Below, piece by piece: positions 1 through 6,127 of a stretch of 8,833 nt of DNA (position 1 is the stretch's first letter; each line of letters starts with the position of its first letter). The translations under genes and the position numbers were made by a program. Origin of the DNA: Bacteroidota bacterium (GTDB lineage: Bacteria > Bacteroidota > Bacteroidia > Chitinophagales > Chitinophagaceae); the NCBI GenBank assembly GCA_029778965.1, contig JAKPBL010000331.1:1-8833 (forward strand), read 5' to 3'. The notes under the pieces were generated by a model, which did not search any database, was not told where the DNA came from, and saw only the letters and a list, made by a program, of their open reading frames with translations.

Positions 1-65
1 CTGGTTTCATTGAAAGGCGAATACGCTTCCAACTGGTCCATCCGGAGGTTATGCTGATGATTCAT
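1..65 (-). CDS. Start of an unrecognised protein, fifth gene of the operon (partial)
   Basis: Only the first 21 codons are in the window; the gene continues beyond base 1. Reading from 65 the protein begins MNHQHNLRMDQ and then LEAYSPFNET. The gene starts 10 bases after the stop of the 430-aa gene on the same strand, so it is probably co-transcribed. The upstream leader is AT-rich without a clear Shine-Dalgarno, as is usual in Bacteroidota. A second in-frame ATG at codon 9 is an alternative start. The segment LEAYSPF resembles LESPF and FETPF near the N-terminus of the 814-aa protein that heads the operon, which is a hint that both belong to one family or share a sorting signal. No function can be assigned from so little sequence. 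Confidence 0.6.
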   Translation of the reverse strand, partial: MNHQHNLRMDQLEAYSPFNET

Positions 66-73
66 GGCAAAAA

Positions 74-85
74 GATTAATTAAGT
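74..85. repeat. 12-base repeat spanning the stop of the 430-aa gene (copy 1)
   Basis: GATTAATTAAGT is identical to 1774-1785. On the coding strand it reads CTT AAT TAA TC, so both genes end in Leu-Asn-stop with the same codons and the same two bases after the stop. Confidence 0.6.
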
Positions 86-1368
86 GATAGCCTGGGTTTG
101 GCGCTGCCATTCTGCGAGGCAGGCGACGTGGCAGCCGCAGGCGTTGGTGCAATACGAACGGCGCCGCGAATATTCGCTTCGGGATTCTTGATACGATGCC
201 CGGTTGCTTTTTCCCAGTTATTGATAACGGTGAGCAGGTCGTTCATATAGTTGCGCTGGGCGGCCTGCATAACGGTGGTTGGCGGCGTTTGCAGGCTATT
301 CAGCAAACCCTGCAACCAGATGGGATCGGTAAAGATGCCGCCCGCCTCGATGCCCTGTAATACCAACGCAGCCGCCCCTGCCATGTCGAAAAGCGACTGA
401 CATTTGGAGTGGGCGGCAATGCCCACCTTGTTTCCGATCTTCAGCAGCCTCTCTCCGATGGTACTGCTTTGGGCATTCAGGTAATTGACAATCGGTGAAT
501 TGTACGACACCGCAAAGGCAAACCAACTCGTCATCAGTACCGCGCTGAATTCTTCGCGCGACAGGTTCATCCGGGCGTAGTCGCTGCCGCTGCCCCGGCG
601 CGCAATGAGAATCTCGCGCAGCTCCTGGGCCAGGTCGACCAATATGTTGACATCTGCCGTGTTGGCGCCCGAGGTATTACGCGCATTGATATACGCCTGC
701 CATATTTCGGCGAGGAAACGTTCGAAAAGAACGATGAACTGCTGGTTCGACGCCTTTGCTTTTATATAAGGACGCGACGGGTTTTGCGGATCGATGTCGC
801 CGAAAGCGAGGTCCATACCGAACATGCGAAAATACGCGTTGCGGCGGCTGTTGTCTGAACTGGGACGGAGCAGGCTGCGCAGGTTGGTAGACCGCGGCGT
901 GTCTGACTTGAAGAAAAGACGCTCCCCATTCATCAACCAGCTAAAATTCTGCGGATCTTCGGTTATGCCCAACTCTTCGTCCTGCAGGTATTTCTCTATC
1001 ACCCTTTCGAATATCTGCAGCAGGCGGGTATTCTCTACCAGGTAAGCATATATCAGGTGATAAGGACGCGACACCGAAAAGTCGCTGACAACTTCGGTAG
1101 CGCTGATCGCATAACTCCGGCCCTGGCTGATATCATACCAATGCCGTTGTATGCTTTTATCGATATAGCCGGTATCGTCGAGCGTACAGAATCCGAATTT
1201 ATTGGCGATGCCGAAGTTGTACACGTTTACCAGGGGCGGCGGACCAGGGGCGGTTTGCACCGGCAACGGAAAGCTCGCGGGATTGGGCACAAAATCGCTT
1301 TCGATGATATTGGCATCTGTGAGCGGTGAGTAAAATGCGGCCCACATTACATTGTCGAGAATGTCCAT
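76..1368 (-). CDS. Conserved-looking hypothetical protein, 430 aa, fourth gene of the operon
   Basis: I do not recognise a named domain. The protein has no signal peptide. Its first 60 residues are proline- and aromatic-rich (APGPPP near 40-45). A mixed alpha/beta-looking part with many Tyr, Phe and Arg residues follows at about 75-215, including YHLIYAYLVENTRLLQIFER around 103-122. After that comes a probably helical region (about 210-390) with a moderately hydrophobic stretch near 273-297. The C-terminal 30 residues are Ala/Pro/Ser/Asn-rich and look disordered. The body has little low complexity and looks like a folded protein. It starts 27 bases after the stop of the 119-aa gene, and the leader is AT-rich (AAAATATTTT). 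Position in the operon implies a role with the metallopeptidase and the 814-aa protein. The ORF is very secure; its function is unknown. Confidence 0.88.
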   Translation of the reverse strand: MDILDNVMWAAFYSPLTDANIIESDFVPNPASFPLPVQTAPGPPPLVNVYNFGIANKFGFCTLDDTGYIDKSIQRHWYDISQGRSYAISATEVVSDFSVSRPYHLIYAYLVENTRLLQIFERVIEKYLQDEELGITEDPQNFSWLMNGERLFFKSDTPRSTNLRSLLRPSSDNSRRNAYFRMFGMDLAFGDIDPQNPSRPYIKAKASNQQFIVLFERFLAEIWQAYINARNTSGANTADVNILVDLAQELREILIARRGSGSDYARMNLSREEFSAVLMTSWFAFAVSYNSPIVNYLNAQSSTIGERLLKIGNKVGIAAHSKCQSLFDMAGAAALVLQGIEAGGIFTDPIWLQGLLNSLQTPPTTVMQAAQRNYMNDLLTVINNWEKATGHRIKNPEANIRGAVRIAPTPAAATSPASQNGSAKPRLSLN

Positions 1369-1395
1369 ATAAAATATTTTTCAGGTGGATGAATG

Positions 1396-1755
1396 CTATT
1401 TACCGGTTGCGCCTGCTTTGACAGCATAGATGACTTTCCTGTCGGGTGCGGCAGGCTTGCCAAAAAACCCGGCGCCCTCACTTTTGAACAGGATGGCCGA
1501 AGGTCTCGGATCAACCGCCGGACCGCCCAGGATGGCGAGCAGCTTTTTCTGCTGCTCGAGCACGTCGGCGGGCGATGAACTGCTGTTCATGGCCAGTACC
1601 GACAACAACTGCTGCCGCTGGGATACCAAAATGGTAAGGTGCGAATAAAGCGGAGCCGCCACAGCAGGGTCGCTTGTTCTCGCGATCATATCTTCCAGCC
1701 GGTCGATCTTCTGGTTCACCCTTTCCAGCTCGGTTTTTGCGTCTTCTTTTTGCAT
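1396..1755 (-). CDS. Small protein with a predicted coiled coil, 119 aa, third gene of the operon
   Basis: The first 26 residues are charged, with hydrophobic residues spaced like a heptad (L10, V13, I17, L20, I24), which predicts a short coiled coil. A second probable helix follows at about 34-56, rich in Leu and Gln. The middle (57-75) is Ser/Gln-rich. The C-terminal 40 residues are Gly/Pro/Ala-rich with GAGFFGKPAAP near 94-104. There is no signal peptide or membrane segment. It lies 20 bases after the metallopeptidase gene and 27 bases before the 430-aa gene. The size and coiled coil would suit an adaptor, chaperone or oligomerisation partner, but that is inference. No family is recognised. 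Confidence 0.75.
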   Translation of the reverse strand: MQKEDAKTELERVNQKIDRLEDMIARTSDPAVAAPLYSHLTILVSQRQQLLSVLAMNSSSSPADVLEQQKKLLAILGGPAVDPRPSAILFKSEGAGFFGKPAAPDRKVIYAVKAGATGK

Positions 1756-1773
1756 GGCATTTGATTTATGCGT

Positions 1774-1785
1774 GATTAATTAAGT
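1774..1785. repeat. 12-base repeat spanning the stop of the metallopeptidase gene (copy 2)
   Basis: This is an identical copy of 74-85 at the same position relative to the stop codon. The copies share the core TTAATTAA. They may be chance, conserved C-terminal Leu-Asn, or an AT-rich intercistronic signal. Confidence 0.6.
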
Positions 1786-3035
1786 TCAATACTGAATCCA
1801 AGTTTGCGCATCCACTCTTCCTGTTGCCGGTACAGTGCGCCGATATCGCCTTTCAGGGCGCCTATCTTATAACCGGTAAGCGCCAGCAGCCGGATGCATT
1901 CTTTCCATATCCAGGCGTGCGAATTGAACAACGCGGGGCCGGCAATGTATTCAAGCCTCTCCAGCGCTGCAGGCGATACCCGTTCGGGCGGCAGCAACTG
2001 GCTGAGCGATTGGTTGCCGAAAGCGCGGTACCTGCTTTTCAGCAACACACGCACTACGTCGGGCAGGGCGGCGACACACGCACGGATCAGCGGCACTGAA
2101 GGATATTGCACGAGATCGATGTCATACTCATATCGAAATGCATCCGCCAGGTCATTCCAGGGGCCTTCCCCGTAAAATTGCCGGCACATCTCCACATTGA
2201 GTAAAACGCGCACATACGATACCGGGTGGGGGTCATTCGCGTGATAGGAAAACACGGCGGCAGGCGCACCGCTCACTACGTCGTTCAGGCTGGCCACCGC
2301 CGCATAACCGGTATGCACAAACGCAAACGCATCAGCCGCGATTTCGCTGGCCCAGCCGCTGAAGCAGGCCCGAACGCTTTCTGCATATCGTGGTAATTGC
2401 GACTGAAAGGCGGTGGCCAACTCATCATTCCAGTTCAGCAAATGCGCCATCTGGTGCCCCGTTTCATGAATGATGGCTGTGGGTCTGAACAAATTGTGCT
2501 GTGTTACCTTGATGGCGGCTATGGCGCTCACCTGTCCGTCCCACAGGCGCAGGCCAGCTTTCAGTATCGATGCGCCCACTCCTTTATCAACATAGGTGAG
2601 CACCTGGGGGGTGGGCTTTCCCAGGGGCTGCAATATTTCCTGCAGGCTGCGCCTGCACAATATATCGCAGGCCCGCAGCAGCGCGGCAATGGTGGGCGTT
2701 GTACGGGAATTGATGGCCACCGTATAAAAATGAATGGTCTCTTCGGCAGTCAGATAAGCCGTACGAAACCTCACCAGTTCGCGCTTGATGGCACGCAGTG
2801 AGTCAACGCTATTCGGCGCTTCCAACTGTTTGGCCAGTTGCTCACCCCGCTGCACTACGGCGCTGCTACTGGCCAGCAGCGAATTGCGCAATGTATCGGC
2901 CATGGTCGACTCTATGCCATGCCAGGCATTACTGCTGGCCAGGTGATCGAGCAACTGCAGCCGTCGGGCTGCCTGCAGCCAGTGCTGCACCTGCCGCAGC
3001 AGCGACAAACGAGCGGTATTGGCGGTAACGGTCAT
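1776..3035 (-). CDS. Predicted zinc metallopeptidase of gluzincin type, M48-like (419 aa)
   Basis: The protein carries HETGH at residues 190-194, a match to the HExxH zinc motif: the two His would bind zinc and the Glu would be the catalytic base. Further on, GWASEIAAD contains an ExxxD (E231, D235), the usual place of the third zinc ligand in gluzincins. A DPHPVSYVR segment at about 268-276 recalls the THP...R segment that follows the third ligand in M48 peptidases. The N-terminal 175 residues are mostly helical and unrecognised. There is no signal peptide or membrane helix, unlike HtpX-type M48 enzymes, so it acts in the cytoplasm or leaves by a route that needs none. The chosen start (MTVTAN) lies 1 base after the stop of the 814-aa gene (TGATATG), suggesting translational coupling. 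A longer start at 3071 would overlap that gene by 35 bases and is less likely. The substrate is unknown. Confidence 0.85.
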   Translation of the reverse strand: MTVTANTARLSLLRQVQHWLQAARRLQLLDHLASSNAWHGIESTMADTLRNSLLASSSAVVQRGEQLAKQLEAPNSVDSLRAIKRELVRFRTAYLTAEETIHFYTVAINSRTTPTIAALLRACDILCRRSLQEILQPLGKPTPQVLTYVDKGVGASILKAGLRLWDGQVSAIAAIKVTQHNLFRPTAIIHETGHQMAHLLNWNDELATAFQSQLPRYAESVRACFSGWASEIAADAFAFVHTGYAAVASLNDVVSGAPAAVFSYHANDPHPVSYVRVLLNVEMCRQFYGEGPWNDLADAFRYEYDIDLVQYPSVPLIRACVAALPDVVRVLLKSRYRAFGNQSLSQLLPPERVSPAALERLEYIAGPALFNSHAWIWKECIRLLALTGYKIGALKGDIGALYRQQEEWMRKLGFSIELN

Positions 3036-3036
3036 A

Positions 3037-5481
3037 TCAGTCAAATTGCTTTCCGGCTTTAACCTGCACATCGGGAACAGGTATTGACGGCATGGAGAAA
3101 TCGGTGATACCGGCCAGCGAAAAACTTCCCTTCAATGCTTTCAGCACCGATCCTATTTTGGACATGCCCGGTATATTCGAAAAGATCATTTTAACGGTTA
3201 CTCCGTCGGCTTCGTCAGACTGCGCCTGTCTGAATTCGGCGGCCCTGGCCCTGAAATAGTTCAGCATGCCCTGTACCGCACTGTCTGCCACGAGGCCGAT
3301 CAGCTTTTCAACAATCTTTGCTATTGCCTCTTTGCCGATGGCGCCCATAAACTGGTCCTGCTTTTCTTCGAGATGATCGACATACAACTCGGGTATCGAC
3401 TCATGAATGACCTTGACCTTACTGCCTGCATTTTTAAGCAGCATATCATTGAGCACATTTCCCACCGATTGCCGAATGCTGTTGGCGGCGCCGAAAAAAT
3501 CCGACTTGTTCAGCTTCTCCACCACAGCGCTGGATTCTGTTTCGCTGAAGTAATAATTGATGCGTATCTCTGCTTTCACAAAATTGACGACACCCTGTAT
3601 ATCACTTGGCTGCACCGGAACATTTTTGGTCGTCGCACCTGACTGGTTAATGACGCCGCTCTTTTTTACCAGCGAGGGCATGGTGCGAAGCCTGGCGCCG
3701 TCGATTTCCAGGAAATAAAACCTTTGTCCGCTGCCGATATGAATGCGCGACGCCAGTAGTTTTTTAGGCAAATCCGCTCCCAGCAGTCCTTCTTTCAATA
3801 ACAGCGCAGCCGTTTTTACATCGAGCGGATGTAGCTGCAGGTACCCGTTGAGCACCGATAGCCCCGGAATATTCTTCTCGCCCGCTGCGATCTGGCTGAG
3901 CCTGGTACCCGGGATTGCTTCATAAAGATGCACCTTCGCCTGGATGGGTTTGGCCGGATCAAGCCCGAGTTGGTCGCGGAGGAACATGGCAAGCGGTTGT
4001 CCGCCGAAAGACATGATATGTTTCGCAACCGCAGGTTCAATAGTTACGGGAGTCACCCTGCTGTATTTTTTGTATTGGTATTTGGCGCCGTTGCGGGGCA
4101 TCATGATCCAGGTGCCCTGCTGCCCCGGCACCTGCAGTTCACGACGCAGGTAATCGGCCGGGAAATTGTTGGCGGCGGCTTTTTCAAAGGCGCTTAGTGT
4201 GGCTGCGGCCAGCGAACTTTCATCCTGTATGGCCGACTCGTTCAGTTGTTCTACGGTTTCCTGTATCGTATTCACCAGCGCTTCATAACCAGGTGCGGCG
4301 CTTTCCCGGTCGCTGGTTTCAAACCCAATTGCCGACAAGCCTACATCGATGATGCTCCCGGCCAGGGGTTTCACCACCTGCTGCGGCACATATTTTTCGA
4401 TCAGTTTTGCCAGCAGACCGGAGAGGTAGTTAATCAGTCTCTGCCGACCGATGATCGACACGGCTATTTTAACGACAGGCTGCAAGGCAAGAATGGCCGC
4501 AGGCAAAAATTTTTCAATGGCTGGTGCGATTCTTTCGCCCTGCCGCAGGTCGTCCATCAGTTGTTGCCGCGCCGCATCCAACGAAGGGAGCGCCGCCGGC
4601 TGCTCGCCCGCACTTTGTTCGTATTCATACACTATTCCGGATGCTTCCTGGTCGTCGGCGGTGAAAAGCGACTGCGCCAGGTTGCTGTTGAACTCTGTTT
4701 CAATCGCTTCCAGTTCGTTCATGCTGCCGTCTTCCACGGCGGTTTCGCTCTCGATGTTAAGGAACCGTTTGGCGAGATTCGCCGCATGCGGGCGCAACGA
4801 TGCCGGCAGCTTGCCCAATGCATATTTCAATACCCGCTCGAGCAGGGGCCTCACCATTCCTTTTATCTTTTCCAGCACCTTGCCGATCGGCAATATTTTG
4901 CCGACTGCACTGATGCCTTTTTTGGCCAGGTTAACACCCGTTTTTACCACACTTTTGACCTTGTTGACAATCGATTTGAAAAACTGCTCCTGTGCGGGAC
5001 CGGGCAGTGATCCTGTTTCCAGCTCATCGAAGAACTGGTCGATGGCTGCTTCGTTGTGTGAAGCGAGGTCATTGCCTGAAAAATAATGCCGTACTTTTTC
5101 AATCGCCTGTTCGGTTTCATTCAGTACAGGCGACAGGTATGTAAATGCTTCCTGCCGGGCAAAAGGCTCAAAGCGCTCACCCATGGCTGTTTCATTCGAT
5201 ATCCTTGCCGACCAGCTTTCTTCCATCTCTGCCGCCATGTCGTAAAGACTTTGGCGGAATGCCGGACTTTCCATTTCAGCCAGCAGTTGTACAAAATCCG
5301 TGGCGTGTACCGGTTGTGCGCTGTCTCCCGCTTCAAACTCGAAACTGAACGGGCTTTCCAGGTCGGGCACGGCAGGGGTGGTTTCGTTCCATTCGGAAGA
5401 TTCCCGCACCAAACCCGTATCGGAAAAAGGTGTTTCGAAGGCTGTTAAAGAAGAAGACGCGGTGGCTGCATTGTATGACAT
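3037..5481 (-). CDS. Large multi-part protein with N-terminal E[ST]PF motifs and basic amphipathic region, 814 aa, first gene of the operon
   Basis: No family is recognised. Residues 1-165 are acidic and look partly disordered; they hold FETPF (15-19), LESPF (41-45) and ESPAF (71-75). Residues 168-242 switch to Lys/Val/Gly/Leu-rich sequence (VKSVVKTGVNLAKKGISAVG and onward) with the look of basic amphipathic helices. Another acidic linker (244-310) follows, then a second hydrophobic, helical region at about 320-387 (FLPAAILALQPVVKIAVSII at 325-344). From about 440 on it looks globular: WIMMPRNGAKYQYKKYSRV near 458-476, RFYFLEIDGARLRTMPS near 587-603, and an alpha/beta C-terminus to 814. There is no Sec signal peptide. 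The alternation of acidic disorder with amphipathic segments would suit a membrane-active, scaffold or exported protein, but this is inference. A promoter lies 23 bases upstream, and the metallopeptidase follows after 1 base. Confidence 0.9.
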   Translation of the reverse strand: MSYNAATASSSLTAFETPFSDTGLVRESSEWNETTPAVPDLESPFSFEFEAGDSAQPVHATDFVQLLAEMESPAFRQSLYDMAAEMEESWSARISNETAMGERFEPFARQEAFTYLSPVLNETEQAIEKVRHYFSGNDLASHNEAAIDQFFDELETGSLPGPAQEQFFKSIVNKVKSVVKTGVNLAKKGISAVGKILPIGKVLEKIKGMVRPLLERVLKYALGKLPASLRPHAANLAKRFLNIESETAVEDGSMNELEAIETEFNSNLAQSLFTADDQEASGIVYEYEQSAGEQPAALPSLDAARQQLMDDLRQGERIAPAIEKFLPAAILALQPVVKIAVSIIGRQRLINYLSGLLAKLIEKYVPQQVVKPLAGSIIDVGLSAIGFETSDRESAAPGYEALVNTIQETVEQLNESAIQDESSLAAATLSAFEKAAANNFPADYLRRELQVPGQQGTWIMMPRNGAKYQYKKYSRVTPVTIEPAVAKHIMSFGGQPLAMFLRDQLGLDPAKPIQAKVHLYEAIPGTRLSQIAAGEKNIPGLSVLNGYLQLHPLDVKTAALLLKEGLLGADLPKKLLASRIHIGSGQRFYFLEIDGARLRTMPSLVKKSGVINQSGATTKNVPVQPSDIQGVVNFVKAEIRINYYFSETESSAVVEKLNKSDFFGAANSIRQSVGNVLNDMLLKNAGSKVKVIHESIPELYVDHLEEKQDQFMGAIGKEAIAKIVEKLIGLVADSAVQGMLNYFRARAAEFRQAQSDEADGVTVKMIFSNIPGMSKIGSVLKALKGSFSLAGITDFSMPSIPVPDVQVKAGKQFD

Positions 5482-5503
5482 GAGGTAAAATTTGCGGTGT
5501 AGT

Positions 5504-5534
5504 CAAAGCTACCTGATCACAAAGGCGCGGGCAA
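5504..5534 (-). promoter_or_regulatory. Promoter of the 814-aa gene operon
   Basis: On the minus strand TTG (5534-5532) is followed by exactly 20 bases and then TAGCTTTG (5511-5504), a perfect match to the Bacteroidota -7 consensus TAnnTTTG at normal spacing from the -33 TTG. The predicted transcript start near 5497 leaves a leader of about 16 bases before the ATG at 5481. It is the best promoter match in the window. Confidence 0.72.
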
Positions 5535-5535
5535 T

Positions 5536-5547
5536 CACCCTTAAGGG
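5536..5547 (-). promoter_or_regulatory. Candidate operator: palindrome CCCTTAAGGG with TTAAGGGTG just upstream of the -33 box
   Basis: CCCTTAAGGG at 5538-5547 is a perfect 10-base palindrome. On the minus strand it runs on into TTAAGGGTG (5544-5536), ending one base before the -33 TTG of the operon promoter. The same nine bases recur in the same orientation upstream of the regulator gene's promoter (6075-6067). A site directly abutting the -33 box is a usual place for an activator of the LuxR/NarL class, and such a protein is encoded next door. Binding is inferred. Confidence 0.4.
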
Positions 5548-5551
5548 GTAA

Positions 5552-6001
5552 TTATTTGTCGGAGAAAGATTGCGTGTAATAGCTGATCAATGCGGCGGTA
5601 TTGGGCATACCACTTTTGTGGAGTATGTTTTTCCGATGTGTCTTCACCGTTTCATAGCTCAAAAAAAGTGTGTCGGCAATATATTGAGTGGTATATCCCT
5701 GCATGATCAGTCCCAGTATCTCCACTTCCCTGATGCTGAGCCGGGTGCTGGCGGCGTCTTCCACGCGATGCAGTTTTTTATTCAGTTGGAATACCAGGTA
5801 TTCAGGATCAGCCGCTTCCACTAAAATACGTACCTGTATATTTTCGCAACGCATTTGTAACAGGAAATGAATCGTCTCCTGGAATCTGACCACGAACTGC
5901 TGTTCGGCAGCGGGAGCGGCGCCAGCGGCGCCGGCAAAAGAAAGCTCACTCACCTGGCGTCCGTTGGTTGCCTCTAGTTGTATGCACAAGTCGGCCGGCA
6001 T
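5552..6001 (-). CDS. LuxR-type transcriptional regulator with C-terminal GerE helix-turn-helix
   Basis: The C-terminal part (about 85-140) is a clear LuxR/GerE DNA-binding domain: LSIREVEILGLIMQGYTTQ matches the usual opening LTxREREVLxLxAxGxSxx, and SYETVKTHRKNIL (115-127) is the recognition helix, followed by the typical SGMPNTAALI. The N-terminal 80 residues show neither a phospho-receiver domain (no DD...D...K pattern) nor an obvious ligand domain; they contain an Ala/Gly-rich linker at 22-33 and a short helix, FQETIHFLLQM (40-50). At 149 aa it is shorter than two-component regulators (about 210 aa). It lies directly upstream of and in the same direction as the operon, 70 bases from its first codon, with a promoter in the gap, so it probably controls that operon. 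What it senses is unknown. Confidence 0.92.
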   Translation of the reverse strand: MPADLCIQLEATNGRQVSELSFAGAAGAAPAAEQQFVVRFQETIHFLLQMRCENIQVRILVEAADPEYLVFQLNKKLHRVEDAASTRLSIREVEILGLIMQGYTTQYIADTLFLSYETVKTHRKNILHKSGMPNTAALISYYTQSFSDK

Positions 6002-6026
6002 GTTGTTTTAATTGGCAGATCCAAGG

Positions 6027-6057
6027 CAAATAAACCGAATACCGGACCTGTAAACAA
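6027..6057 (-). promoter_or_regulatory. Promoter candidate of the LuxR-type regulator gene
   Basis: On the minus strand TTG (6057-6055) is separated by 20 bases from TTTATTTG (6034-6027), one mismatch from TAnnTTTG. The spacing is identical to that of the operon promoter. The expected transcript start near 6020 gives a leader of about 20 bases before the ATG at 6001. Confidence 0.5.
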
Positions 6058-6066
6058 TGGGAAAAA

Positions 6067-6075
6067 CACCCTTAA
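6067..6075 (-). promoter_or_regulatory. Second copy of the TTAAGGGTG word, upstream of the regulator promoter
   Basis: Minus-strand TTAAGGGTG ends nine bases before the -33 TTG of the regulator promoter, in the same orientation as the copy at the operon promoter. It lacks the extra palindromic half. If it is a true site the regulator may control its own gene. It could be chance, being only nine bases. Confidence 0.3.
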
Positions 6076-6101
6076 CAGCCCGGTACATTCCACCATTGGC
6101 G

Positions 6102-6109
6102 TATTTTAG
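6102..6109 (+). promoter_or_regulatory. Weak -7 box candidate for the serine hydrolase gene
   Basis: TATTTTAG differs from TAnnTTTG at one position and would give a leader of roughly 12 bases before the ATG at 6128, similar to the leaders of the other promoters here. No TTG is found at the expected 20-base spacing upstream, so support is weak. An activator-dependent promoter is possible. Confidence 0.25.
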
Positions 6110-6127
6110 CAATAAATCATAACTGCC

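Noticed and set aside
1229..1253. Tandem ACCAGGGGCGG repeat with a 14-base period
   Set aside because: It lies inside the proline-rich coding part of the 430-aa gene. The period is not a multiple of three, and it is explained by Pro/Gly codons.
2397..2801. 134-codon plus-strand frame inside the metallopeptidase gene
   Set aside because: It is antisense to well-supported catalytic motifs and shows no recognisable domain.
4246..5010. 254-codon open frame on the plus strand
   Set aside because: It lies wholly antisense to the 814-aa gene, has a Cys/His/Gln/Phe-rich make-up typical of a shadow frame, and has no motif. The nearby long plus frame at 4451-5086 is of the same kind.
1..5481. Calling the operon a contractile injection system or a type VI secretion locus
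   Set aside because: No sheath, tube, baseplate or ATPase gene is visible; it is kept only as a hypothesis for what may lie beyond base 1.
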